The position numbers were made by a program, and so were the translations under genes. A DNA stretch of 64,000 bases from Aureobasidium sp. EXF-3400. Taxonomy: Eukaryota > Ascomycota > Dothideomycetes > Dothideales > Saccotheciaceae. Positions 31,535 to 42,596 of the stretch are shown one piece after another; position 1 is the stretch's first letter; each line of letters begins with the position of its first letter. The stretch spans positions 90,628 to 154,627 of the forward strand of contig SWBL01000089.1 in NCBI GenBank assembly GCA_024195585.1. The letters are read 5' to 3'. Under the pieces are notes generated by a model. The model worked only from the letters and a program-made list of their open reading frames with translations, did not search any database and had not been told where the DNA came from.

Positions 31535-34500
31535 ATGAGATTCATGCGGCCATGGCTCGCAGTGGCGGGTCTGAGCCTGCTGTCTGCCTCGGCCTCGGCC
31601 GAAACACAGCAAACAGCTTTTGGAGTCGAGACAACAGCATCAGATGGCTTTACTCACAAGCATGAGGCTGGAAGATGCGCTATCCGTGGACATTGTGGCA
31701 AGCAAGGCTTCTTCGGCTCAGATCTGCCATGTCCTGACAACGGCTTGGCTGAAGAGCCTACCGCCGACACGCGCAAGACGCTCATGTCTATTTGTGGAGA
31801 CAAGTGGGCTGAAGGCCCTGTGTGTTGCACAGACGAACAGCTAGGTGCCCTCAGCTCGAATCTGAAGCGCGCCGAATCCATCATAGGTGCCTGCCCTGCT
31901 TGCAAAGAGAACTTCTTCAACCTCTTCTGCACTTTTTCCTGCTCACCCGACCAATCTCTCTTTGTTAATGTTACCAACACTGTCCCCAAGGGCGACAAAC
32001 TGCTGGTCACCGAACTTGACCAACTTATCTCTGAAGAGTATGGAAGTGCTTTTTACAACAGCTGTAAGGATGTCAAGTTTGGCGCCACTGGAGGCAAGGC
32101 CATGGATCTGATTGGTGGCGGCGCAAAGAACTACACTCAGTTCCTCAAGTTCTTGGGTGACAAGAAACCTTTCGGCAGTCCCTTCCAGATCAACTTCCCC
32201 ATCCCTAGCGAGGCAGACTTCCCTGGCATGGAGCCAGGATCCGACAAGGCACATCCTTGCAACAGCACTGACGAGAGATACAAGTGCGCTTGCGTCGATT
32301 GTGCTGCCTCGTGTCCTGAACTTCCTTCAGTCAAGGAAGCACACGAATGCAAGGTCGGCGTATTGCCATGCCTGTCCTTCGCCGTCATTATCGTCTACTC
32401 TGTCTTCTTGTTCCTGCTGATCCTGGCTGTCTCCGGTCATGTCGCTTATGCTAAGCACACCAAGAGCCGCAATGAGCGCTTGAGACTGCTGCAGGACGCT
32501 TCTCCCAGTGACGATGAAGACGAGGGCGACATTGTACACCAAGCTGGCCTTCTCGAAAAGCCCACCAGAAGCTACCCTCTAAACACAGTTTGTGACAGAA
32601 TATTCTCACGTCTCGGTCGAACTGCTGCCAACTTCCCTGCTATCACTATCAGCTCTTCCGTTATAGTCGTTGCGTTGTTGAGTCTAGGCTGGATGCGCTT
32701 CACTGTCGAGACTGACCCTGTCAAGCTATGGGTTTCTCCTGACTCTGAAGCCGCAAAGGAGAAGGCCTTCTTCGACAACGCCTTTGGTCCTTTCTTCAGA
32801 GCCGAGCAAGCTTTCCTGGTCAATGATACTTTGTCTACTGGCCCTGGTCCTGTCCTGTCCTACGACACACTTAACTGGTGGTTCGACGTTGAAAACCGTA
32901 TTCGCAGAATGAAATCGATCAACGGCGGCTATACTCTCGACGATGTCTGTTACAAACCCACTGGAGATGCTTGTGTCGTCCAGTCTTTGACCGGCTATTT
33001 CGGTGGTGACTTTGATCTCGTCGATCCTGACATGTGGGCCGAGGATCTCGAGGCTTGCGCTGATACTCCTGTCAACTGTCTGCCTGACTTCCAGCAGCCA
33101 CTCAACCCTCGCTACCTCTTCGGTGGCTACAACGGCAGCGTCATCAACTCTACTGCTATTGTTGTTACGTGGGCTGTTAGCAACCATGCTGAGGGTACTT
33201 TCGAGCTCGAGAGAGCTATGGATTGGGAAGAGAGCCTCAAGGGACTCCTGCTCACTGTCCAGGAAGAAGCCTCGGAACATGGCCTTCGTCTGTCATTCAA
33301 CACCGAGATCAGTCTCGAGGAGGAGCTCAACAAATCGACCAACACTGATGCCAAGATTGTTGCTGTCAGCTATCTGATCATGTTCTTGTACGCATCTATT
33401 GCTCTCGGTGCCACTACTCTGACTGTTAGAGATGTGCTCAACAACCCTGCAAATGCTTTCGTTCAGTCGAAGTTCATGCTCGGTGTCGTGGGTATCCTCA
33501 TCGTTCTTATGTCTGTCTCGGCATCAGTGGGTCTTTTCGCTGCCGCTGGTGTCAAGGCAACTTTAATCATTGCTGAGGTCATCCCATTCCTGGTGCTTGC
33601 AGTTGGTGTTGACAACATCTTCCTCATCGTTCATGAGTTTGAGCGTGTCAACATCAGTCATGCTGATGAGCCAGTCAGTGAGAGGATTGCAAAAGCTCTT
33701 GGTCGTATGGGCCCCAGTATCCTTTTGTCTGCGACTACAGAGACTGTTGCATTCGCTCTTGGTGCTGCAGTTGGTATGCCCGCTGTTCGTAACTTTGCCG
33801 CTTACGCAGCTGGAGCAGTTTTCATCAACGCCATATTGCAAGTGACTATGTTCATTTCGATCCTTGCACTCAACCAGAAGCGTGTTGAGGCTGGTCGTGC
33901 AGACTGCTTCCCTTTCATCAAAGTCAAGGGTGCTGACTCCAACTCAATGGCGATTGCTGGCATGCCTGGTCTGGCAGGTATTGAAGAGGAAGGTACGCTT
34001 CAACGCTTCATTCGCAAGACATACGCTCCTGCTTTGCTCGGAAAGAAGACCAAGACTGCCGTCATCACCATCTTCCTTGGTTTCTTCACCATCGGTCTTG
34101 CTCTTCTCCCTAATCTCGAGCTTGGACTTGACCAGCGCATCGCTATTCCCTCCGACTCATACCTTATTAAATACTTCGATGATCTCTACGACTATTTCGA
34201 GGCTGGACCACCCGTCTACTTCGTTACCAAAGACCTGAATGCAACCGCCCGTCAACATCAGCAGCAAATTTGTGGCCGCTTCTCCACTTGTGAGGAGTTC
34301 TCTCTCGCGAACATTCTTGAGCAAGAGCGTAAGCGTCCAGAGATCAGCTATATCTCTGACTCGACTGCCAGCTGGATCGATGACTTCCTGTTCTGGCTCA
34401 ATCCTTCGCTCGAGGAATGTTGTGTCGATGGATCTCACACTTGCTTCGAAAACCGCAATCCAGCATGGAACGTAACCCTTCACGGTATGCCCGAAGGTCA

Positions 34501-35452
34501 GGAGTTCGTCTCGTATCTCGAGCGTTGGCTTCAGGCGCCTACTACCAGTGATTGTCCATTGGCTGGCAAAGCTGCTTACGGCAACGCTCTTGTTGTTGAT
34601 AACAGCAGTCTCAGCATCCCAGCCTCGCACTTCCGTACATCGCACACACCTATGCATAGTCAGAGCGACTTTATCGCAGCTTACAAGTCTGCTCGTCGTA
34701 TCTCGAACGACATTACCACCCGCACAGGTGTAGAGGTCTTCCCTTACAGCAAGTTCTACATCTTCTTCGATCAATACGTCTCGATTGTACGCCTCTCCGG
34801 TGCTCTTATCGGAGGCGCTTTGGGCTTCATTCTCGTGTTGAGTAGCGTTCTGCTCGGATCTCTGGCCACCGGTCTCGTGGTGACTTTGACAGTCGGTATG
34901 ACTGTTGTGGACATTATCGGCACCATGTCTCTGGTTGGAGTCTCACTCAATGCTGTGTCCCTGGTCAATCTCATCATTTGTGTTGGTATCTCGGTCGAAT
35001 TTTGCGCTCACATTGCCCGTGCGTTCTCGGTGCCCTCGCCATCGCTTCTTGAGCGCTGCCATAGTTTCCGTGGTAAGGATGCACGTGCTTGGGCTGCTCT
35101 TGTCAATGTTGGTGCCTCGGTCTTCTCGGGCATCACAGTCACCAAGCTTCTTGGTGTCTTCGTGCTTGCTTTCACTCGTAGCAAGATCTTCGAGATCTAC
35201 TACTTCAGGGTCTGGCTGGCACTTGTCATCTGGGCTGCTCTGCATGCGTTGGTCTTCTTGCCGGTTGCTTTGAGCTTCTTCGGTGGAGTTGGTAAGTTTC
35301 TTGAAACTAAATAATGCACTCAAAACCATGGCTAACTCATCTTTGCAGGCTATGCAGACCCCGACGCAGATGGCGGTCTCGAGCAGGACCTTGCCAGCAG
35401 ACGTTACCGTGCTATGATGCCGGATGAGGAGTACTACTCAGATGAATACTGA
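31535..35452 (+). CDS. NCR1: Niemann-Pick C1-type sterol transporter (Ncr1)
   Basis: Large vacuolar membrane protein that moves sterol from the lumen into the limiting membrane. Exons 31535-35291 and 35349-35452; 1,286 residues. A signal peptide (about 1-22) precedes the Cys-rich N-terminal sterol-binding domain: CAIRGHCGKQGFFG, GPVCCT, CPACKENFFNLFCTFSCSPDQS. After the first TM (about base 32380) come a luminal loop, then the sterol-sensing domain (about residues 605-790; IVAVSYLIMFLYASIALG onward). A second Cys-containing luminal loop and a C-terminal RND/Patched-type TM bundle (from about base 34780) follow. The last exon encodes an acidic, Tyr-rich tail (DEEYYSDEY) that could be a sorting signal. 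The ATG was chosen because it begins the signal peptide. Confidence 0.95.
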
Positions 35453-36475
35453 GGGGACTAGATGATGAGATGCGATATGGCATGGCGGCGTTGTCTCTTT
35501 AGTGTACTATAATGAATATGAATATGAATATGCTTTTTGTCAACACTCCGGTGTCTCCCGTTTCAGTTGCTTCTGTTCTCTACGTCTATTGTAAAGACGT
35601 CGTACTTGGGTTGGCCGTAGCATATTGCTGGGGTTGTATCAAACTGAAGTTTTTTTGATTCTGACGATGCTGAACAACAGCAACTTAAGCTTAATTAGTC
35701 TATTCCCAAACTATATAGATCCTTCGTCATACACCGCTGGAGGTAGGTCAAGCATCGTGCAAGGAAGTAGATCATCTTGTTACAATCGTGCGGTCTATGT
35801 TTATGAAAAGACAGGGTCGCCCAAGCGACATTGATTTTTTATGGTGTGACACTCCAAGAACCAAGTGGAAGGCATTTCTGAACCGCTTCAAAGTCCCTTT
35901 TCGTTTTGAAATCCAGCCGACCAGGGAAGAACAACCATGGTGAAGCTGATCGTGCTTTCTGCATTCTATACCACCTTCCCTACTCACACAGCCACGCCCT
36001 GCGCCATGGTTTCGACGCCACAATTTCTCCATGCTTGGTTTTTAGCGCCGCGGGACAGTGACGTATGCCGCGTCCTTGTGTATGCGCGCCGAGGCCTCCT
36101 AAACCCTGTTGTATACATAGATCAGGCCTTCCGCCTTTTCGCCCAAGCGTTTATTCCTTTTCCCTCTTACATACCTACACATACTGCGAGTACTACTACC
36201 ATACCACGACTCTACGATTCTACACTTGACAGAAGCACCACTGTGATCAACACGACCTGTGCATACGATAAGGAGTGATATCTGAAACCAGAGTCCTTGG
36301 AAGCGAGTTTATATCGAGTAAGTGCTTTTCGCCTTCCTCACACCCCATCGCCTGTTCTCTTCGTCATGCGCCTCATGACCATGAACAGATACACTAACAC
36401 CGCTACAGCCTTTGCCTAAACCATCGACCTCTACCAACCCAAACCTACCACCTACCACCAAAAAAACCGACCAAA
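35453..36475. other. Intergenic region with microsatellite and leader intron
   Basis: About 1 kb. Contains an AATATG microsatellite at 35512-35532. It also contains the spliced leader of the next gene: a strong 5'UTR intron at 36318-36408 (gtaagt, ACTAAC branch, acag). Small ORFs on either strand are not supported. Confidence 0.5.
35512..35532. repeat. ATGAAT microsatellite
   Basis: The hexamer ATGAAT occurs three times in tandem plus a partial copy, about 60 bp after the NPC1 stop codon, in the presumed 3'UTR. Confidence 0.9.
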
Positions 36476-36664
36476 ATGCCTAAGCAAGTCATCACCACCA
36501 ACCCCACCACAACCGCCCTCTCAACCCCATCTTCCTCCTCCTCAGCATCCGCAACCTCAGCCTCAGCCTCCGCACCCCTAAAACGCATCACTCCAGGCGT
36601 AAAGCTGCCCTGCTGGTGCGGCGACGACTGCTCCTGCTGCATCATCCCCTGCACGGTAATGTAG
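36476..36664 (+). CDS. Small Ser/Thr- and Cys-rich protein, hypothetical
   Basis: ATG at 36476 has a good context (ACCAAAATG). It follows a clear 5'UTR intron (36318-36408), which is the best evidence that this is a gene. The unspliced ORF has 62 codons: a Thr/Ser/Ala-rich disordered start, then PGVKLPCWCGDDCSCCIIPCT, a dense cysteine cluster that might bind metal or be palmitoylated. A GTAATG donor at 36656 could splice to an acceptor at 36751, keep frame and add a basic Trp/Arg-rich tail ending about 36901. That acceptor has no good polypyrimidine tract. Function unknown. Confidence 0.45.
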   Translation: MPKQVITTNPTTTALSTPSSSSSASATSASASAPLKRITPGVKLPCWCGDDCSCCIIPCTVM

Positions 36665-37482
36665 AGAGACTACCCTGCAACAGCCCACCACCCCCGCACC
36701 CAACAAAAAATCTCTCATTTCCACGCGCATGGAAAACATGGTTGTGTCAAGAAGGGATATCGATGGAGGGTGGAGCAAGAGGAAAAAGTCATGGGGCTGA
36801 GGAAGAGGGTTAGGGGTTTGTGGAGGAGGAAAATCAGGAAGCCTTGGAGGAGGTGGTTTGGTAGGAGGGAGAGTTGGATTGGGACGTTCTATTTGAGGTG
36901 ATGGGGAGTATGAACAGAGGGCTTTTTGCTTGCTTGCTCTTTTGTTTTTGTGGGATGGTTTTGGGGTTCTGGAGTTTTTGGTGGTATGGATTCTGAAGCA
37001 TGGTGTTTTTGTCCTCTTTCGTTTCTACTCACGTCCTGTTCAATGAAAGCTGTGCTACACTGGAGAAGATGGGCTCTTCGTGGCGATGTGGATGTATGTA
37101 TTCTCAATGTGCCCCTCACACTGCAACTGGGGGTTCGATGAATTTGCTTGGCCGGTTTCAAGAGACGAAGTTATCTTCGATTGCATTCACATCTCACACA
37201 AACCAAGCATACGAGGCTTCGATCAACGATGCATTTGCTTGTAAAGGTATATTGACAGAGGCAGGAATGAAAAGCAGGCTAGGTACAGAAAAGCGATAAT
37301 GATATCAGAGACAACAGAGGAGAGTCAACGCGAGTGCCCCGCCCACCCACGAATCAAAAGTTTCGAGGTCGAGGAGCAGTGTATGGCAGACGTTGATCCT
37401 TAGGAATGTAGATCGGGCCAAAGTCCAGAAAGTGATCCCAAGCTCTCGAGACATTCCTCTGAGCTCTCTTTGAGACGTTCTT
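36665..37482. other. Intergenic region between convergent genes
   Basis: About 0.8 kb. The first 240 bp may be the second exon and 3'UTR of the small Cys-rich gene; the rest is the 3' flank of the Lsb5-like gene on the minus strand. No other gene supported. Confidence 0.4.
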
Positions 37483-39091
37483 CTAGACGTTCCTCCAGGT
37501 CATTCCCGGTCTCTCCGCATGAGGTGTCTTAACCGCATTGGAGTCTCCGAATGGATCGTCCTCGTCATCTTCCTCATACTCGTTCTCGCTCTCATCGCTT
37601 TCCTCTGCTTTTGCCTTACCGAAGTCAGGTCTAGCAGGCATAGCGAGGTTGGTAGGTCGAGGGGGTTTAGGTGGTGCTGCTCCCTCTCCGTCGAGTTTTA
37701 GTCCAGCAAGCTGCGATTCGGCACCGGTGGCGTGAGATTTATGTTCAGGTGCCTGTTCCCAAGCGTCACTATCGCTGTCGTCATCAAGTGATCTATCCAT
37801 GATCTCGTAGCTGGTGAGTGCTTTGACCAATTCGTCGTTTGCGGACAGCAGACTGCCGATCCACTCGTCACTTTCCACCAACTGAATATATCTCAAGATG
37901 TTTCTTCTCAGCAACTTGCATGTTTCGAATCTGTTCATAACTTCTGGATTGTCGGAGACCCGCTCGTTTTCGCGGTTGATGAGTTGAAGACCGTTGAGGA
38001 GATTAGTCGAGGCGATCGATGCTTGAGCTATACTTTGAATCATGTTTGGCTTTTCCTTTTCAAAGTTGAATTTCGTGGTGGCAGCGTTCTTGTCCTTCTT
38101 TTTTGTGGACGCCTTGACGGCGTCACGAAATGAGTAATGAGGTGTTGGTGTTAGCGAGACGGGGCGAGAGGTCGAGGCTGAAGCATTGACAGCAGAGCTC
38201 GAACGTGAGTGGCCACGAGAATGTCCACCAGCAGGAGCAGGCGGAGGAGTTGGTGCAGAATCTTCGCGAGCATCTTCCTCTGTCTCGCGGAGAACCTTAG
38301 ATTGCGCTTGGCTATGACGTGGGCGAGGCTTCTGAGGTAGTTGCTTGTAGAGTGTTGCAATGTTGTGGAGACCAGGAGTATCTTTGTAGGCTACAGCCCA
38401 TTGACGGTAGAGTACGTTACACTTGTTGCGTACATCGATATCGACCATGTCATCTCGGACCATGAGTCGGAGACGTTCGAGTAAAGGCTCGTCGGCAAAA
38501 GTCTTCTGGAAGCGGTTTCCAGCATTATGAATCAGACCGTCCAGGACGGTAAGAGCTCTGATTTGGCGATGGGCATTGCCATACTTGCTATTTCGAGTCA
38601 GCCAACCAATCCACTGACGACACGACCACCTTGAGTCAGGTTCGGCGAACTCACAGCTTCTTACGAATAGCTCTAGCAGCTTCGGTAGGTCCAGATGCTT
38701 GGATGCGAATGACTTCAACCAGATCGATGATACCACTGAGGTCGTCTTCCTCAAACTGCTCGCTGGTCATGCGATCAATCTGCACTGACACAGCCGAGTA
38801 TGGCTTTCTCTGTTGGATGACCCATTGTCTCAGTATTGACTTCAGATCACGCAAGCGACAGACGGGGCAAGACAATGAATAACGCGAAAGACGGCATGGG
38901 AGGGCAGAGTATCTTGGAGGTGGACGAGTGGGAGGTCCAAGAGCTTTGCGCTTTGCTGCTCTCTTCAATTCTTTCTTTTGCCGACGCTTGTCGTGAATGG
39001 CTTCACATTCTCTCTTCCACTCATCCACCTCGGCAGGATTGCAGGCGCCATATGGACAAGGGTAGGCCATGCACCAAGTAAAGAACTCCAT
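37483..39091 (-). CDS. LSB5: Lsb5-like VHS/GAT domain protein
   Basis: Endocytic adaptor expected to bind actin regulators and ubiquitin at the cell cortex. Exons (minus) 39091-38655 and 38587-37483; intron gtgagt...tag; 513 residues. The VHS domain runs from VQIDRMTSEQFEEDDLSGI through EAARAIRKKLKYGN, RALTVLDGLIHNAGNRFQ and VRNKCNVLYRQWA. A Ser-rich linker follows, then a GAT-like helical segment (NMIQSIAQASIASTNLLNGLQLI and ETCKLLRRNILRYIQLVES; each cited separately). The tail is Pro/acid-rich with DDPFGD. The N-terminal 90 or so residues (MEFFTWCMAYPCPYGACNPAEV...) are not expected in Lsb5. They are in frame and from a good Kozak ATG, but may belong to a separate small gene, with the true Lsb5 start elsewhere. 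Confidence 0.85.
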
Positions 39092-40382
39092 GGTAGGCGT
39101 GATATGATTACTTGTGGATGAAGGAGATTGAAAGGAACATAGGACGTGGCGGGGAAAGACATGTCGTAAATAGAGATTGTAAAATCAAAGTGTAACATAC
39201 CGATGAGCTTCCCAACATGGTTGTGATTCACCAATTTATGCACCGGTAGAGGTAGCAGTGACACAGGATCCGACAGAGATGCAGCTAGACCAACGAGATT
39301 GCGTCACGTAAAGTCCGTGTGTTGTGGTAAGAATTGAATGTGCGAAGGACAATGGGGGATCCGTAATCGTAGATTGCCTTGAGCCGTCAAACCCTAAGGT
39401 GTTGTTGTGCCTGGCTGTCAAAGCAAAGAAGAAGATATCAGCCTTTTCCAACATTTGTATCACATGCAAGAGCGATATGATGGCTCGAGGCTTGCAAAGA
39501 ACCATGGAATCTAACCTTGCGGCGCAAAGATGACCCAATGGCGCAGTACTCAACGCCATATCGGAAGAGCGACTCACCAAAAGCAATAGAAGAACTCGAG
39601 ATGTCCCTCACACAACAGAAAGATAACCACGAGTCTTGGGAGATCAGCCCGTGTACTGTCAGATGGCGTTTCGCCGTGCGTCTTCGACTGGGATTAGCTA
39701 GACGCAGAACCGCAGACTGAGGAGCCGATAAGCAGGAACAGTCCCTTGACCTTCCTTCTTTATTCCTGTTCACCGAAGATCGCGCTTACGCGAGGCAGGA
39801 ACAGTTTTGGCGATTGCACAAGAGTTTCGGTCAGGAGTCGACAGTCGATAAGTGTCAGCAAGAGCTCACACACAAGAAGTTCCAGAAAGATAAAGACGGT
39901 TTGTTGTTGGCCAGCTCGTGATTGGGAACGTTGTCGGTGAGCACAGCCGTCATCTCCAAGGATGCCCCACTTTGTGCCCGACGCTTCCTTTCTCGGCCCG
40001 CTGCCTGCAGCCCGATTGCGGAGGTTAAATCCGGGCCTTCCTCTACTGCTTGGACTTCACCTCGTACAACATCCAGCCCCTGCTATTAATACTGGTGCCT
40101 GGTCTTATCCAACATACAAAGGTCACTTTGTAACCCTCAGACCGGGGATCTGATCAGTCAAGCTTGTTCGGGACAGCCATCGTTGCGTCGATACGGAGCT
40201 GACCACCAATCTGCACGAACGTTTACTGCTCATGCTTGATTGCACATAATTAGCAACTGCACGATCTTGGTTGTCAAAATTCCGACATCTCTGCAAGTGG
40301 CAGCACTTCTCCACACATGATTATGTGAAACAGAACCAGGCTGCACTCCCGTTTCTCACGTTTTTTGTCCGAGATCTGCAAA
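39092..40382. other. Intergenic region, no gene recognised
   Basis: About 1.3 kb between divergent genes (Lsb5-like minus, hypothetical plus). The ORFs here (up to 116 codons) are on overlapping frames of both strands and none has a family motif. Presumably contains both promoters. Confidence 0.4.
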
Positions 40383-41275
40383 TGGCTGGTGTCACGGAGG
40401 CTTCAGCTACACAGAGGTATGTGGACATCATTTCCTGAAGCCTCTCATAGCTGACATTTCTTTTTTGGTCTCATAGTGCATGGCTCGAAGAGCTTGCAGA
40501 TGTCGACCTCGAGTGGGACAGCATATCGCTTCCAAGCACTCCAGTACATCCGACACTTGGTACAGTCGCTTTGTCTTCTTCAACCGAAGATGTTGCATCA
40601 ATCCTACATGGCTTTACAAACACAGTCTCTCGTCCCGTCCTGTCATCTTCAACAGACGACGACCTCTTCTGTGACACAATAGATTTCGAATCCTTCCTTC
40701 GCGAAACAGAAGGCGTCGACTTCTCTAGCACGGCATCAACTTTGACTTTAGCTTCCACACCAGCCGACGCATGTCTTCGCCCAGGATCGTCTTCATCTGA
40801 TCCCCCCGCTACCCAGGGTCCTAAGCGAATCATTCGGGGCACCTTTCCTCCAGCCTTAAAGTCGAATTCACCGATTCCAGGTCTGACATCCTCGATTTGC
40901 CTGCGTACACTGTTCTGTCTCGGAGAAGCTCTGAACGTAGGTTGCCAAGCCGCCCGCGACAACCAGGACATTCTCCTTGAATTCTATTGCCGTGTCATGT
41001 CCTCTCACCGCGAAGACAACATACAACATTTCGTGCTTGCTGATCTCACTCATGATAACCCGCCCTTCATTAATGCCACATTTGCGTCTTAGAAAGGCGT
41101 GCCGCTGTTTGATGATGATACCAGAGTCTTCCTTGACGGCAAGGATCACGATGGCAAGATGTGCAGATGTCTGGGCAAGATGAAGAGACATGGAAGCAAA
41201 TGGGTTTACGAGTTAATGAGCATCTGGCAAGCCACTCCTGACGATGTCGAGTATGTCGCTGACATTGTGACTTGA
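40383..41275 (+). CDS. Hypothetical fungal protein with conserved C-terminal domain; in-frame TAG
   Basis: Exons 40383-40417 and 40477-41275 (intron gtatgt...tag), 278 codons in one frame. The N-terminal half is acidic and Ser/Thr-rich (disordered). The C-terminal part has the pattern FCLGEALNVGCQAARDNQ, then HFVLADLTHDNPPFINATF, KMCRCLGKMKR and SIWQATPDDVEYV. This recalls a Pezizomycotina-specific domain found in uncharacterised nuclear proteins; I cannot name it. TAG at 41090-41092 falls inside this domain, between NATFAS and KGVPLF, with conserved-looking sequence on both sides in the same frame and no sensible intron. The simple product would end at 41092 and lose the last 60 residues. 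TGA at 41273-41275 ends the extended frame. Confidence 0.65.
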
Positions 41276-41558
41276 TACTGTGGCTGATTTGCTGAGCCTT
41301 CATATTTTGCTCTTGTTGTTTGAAGATTTTATTGCTCTTTTGTAGTTATTGCTTGGAGGGTTGGCTCGAATTTTGTTGCTCAGTTTGCTAGAATATCGAG
41401 ATTTCTGTTCGAAAGAAGATATCTCTGTAAGCCAAAGAAGCATATCTTACATCTTTGCTCAAATTCATCGCCTGTCAACATCGATTGCTAGTAGGATGAC
41501 AAAGGCTTCAGTGACAATAACCACTTTTGAGAGTTAATCCATAGTCAGTTGATTGAGT

Positions 41559-41642
41559 ATGGATTCCGAACTACCTGCTCACAGCACCATCGTTGTTCGT
41601 TGCAACCATTGCAAACGACGGTCAAAAAAGCCTTGTTCACTG
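41559..41642 (+). other. RCNHCKR mini-exon, copy 1
   Basis: ATG-initiated 28-codon piece containing VVRCNHCKRRSKKPC followed immediately by a GTAATA donor-like site. The CxxC...C pattern could be a metal knuckle. It resembles copy 2 about 350 bp downstream in both DNA and protein. No downstream exon could be assigned, so this may be a small gene's first exon or a remnant. Confidence 0.3.
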
Positions 41643-41922
41643 GTAATAGTTGCATAGATTGGTGATGTTGAATTGACGCAACAATTAGTCGGCGACCTGG
41701 CCACAGACTTACGGAGACAACAGTAAGGTACTTCCATGACTTTGTCTTGTTGAATAATCATTCAACGTTGAATCAGTGATATCGTTTAGCGCTTTAGTGA
41801 AGGAGTTTGTCTTCCGACTTTCATACCGCGTTCAAGAGTGAAAATACTTGAAGGTGTTCAAACGTATATAAACCACACCATTGAATCTTGAGCTGAACAC
41901 TACCTTTGTTACAGGTCATCCT

Positions 41923-42014
41923 ATGCAGGATGAAGCAGAAATTGTTAGATGCAACCACTGCAAACGATCGTTCTTGAGGAAAACAGCCGGAGCTTCTTGC
42001 CTCGGGCACTGCAG
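41923..42014 (+). other. RCNHCKR mini-exon, copy 2
   Basis: ATG-initiated piece containing EIVRCNHCKRSFLRKTAG and then SCLGHC, directly followed by a GTAAGG donor. Similar to copy 1 around RCNHCKR. Four cysteines in CxxC...CxxxC spacing suggest a small zinc-binding module. The continuing exon was not found. Confidence 0.3.
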
Positions 42015-42396
42015 GTAAGGGCGACAACCACGTCCATAACCATACTCAAAAAACCATGTTCTCCCAGACCCACATGCCTTACATGATGGTATTGCGTTGA
42101 CGCAACGTATAGATGATCGAAGCATAGTTTGCTTGGATACACTTTTCTTCTATTGGTCGGTATGCAAATGCAAAGTCAATATTGAGATTTAGGCGACTAA
42201 CGAGTCGCCAATTCTCATCTGCTCGCAGCTCGTAGGGAGAACATGGAAAGAATCGTGATATGCTTCCAGTAGTTATATGTACTATATACTGGGAAGAGAA
42301 GATTGTAACTGGTATAATTTTCCTATATCCAGCAAAGTGTTGGTATTTGGTGTGAATAGCAGCCATCCTCCTCATGTGCTAGACACTGTTAAGATG

Positions 42397-42480
42397 CAGC
42401 TATAGAAATGCACAATACTTTTCAAGTCAAAAGCATGATCAGAGAGACAGCTTGACATGGCGGCCTCTCTGTGGACAGCG
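42397..42480. repeat. Dispersed short repeat, copy A
   Basis: Begins with a 23-bp sequence (starting CAGCTATAGAAATG, ending CACAATACT) that recurs exactly at 45124-45146. The following 60 bp are also related (GAGACARCTT...GGC..CTCTCTG). Lies just outside the 3' end of the kinase gene. Confidence 0.7.
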
Positions 42481-42596
42481 ATCGTTCCTAGATAACATTG
42501 TGCATCTCGATAGCCCGAACTCCACTACACGTCGCCCTGGTAAGGAGCTCTGAGACGAGGATAAAGGTAGGGTATTATTATTACCAATAATCGATC

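Larger units (their letters stand above)
41276..42596. other. Intergenic region with duplicated Cys-rich mini-exons
   Basis: About 1.3 kb between convergent genes. It is AT-richer than its neighbours. Contains two related short coding-like pieces (separate entries) and one copy of a dispersed short repeat at its right end. No complete gene could be built. Confidence 0.4.

Noticed and set aside
4617..41092. Reassigned stop codons (alternative genetic code)
   Set aside because: TAG, TAA and TGA all end intact genes in this window (for example TAG for the carnitine carrier and importin, TAA for the NCS1 permease, TGA for NPC1), so the standard code holds.
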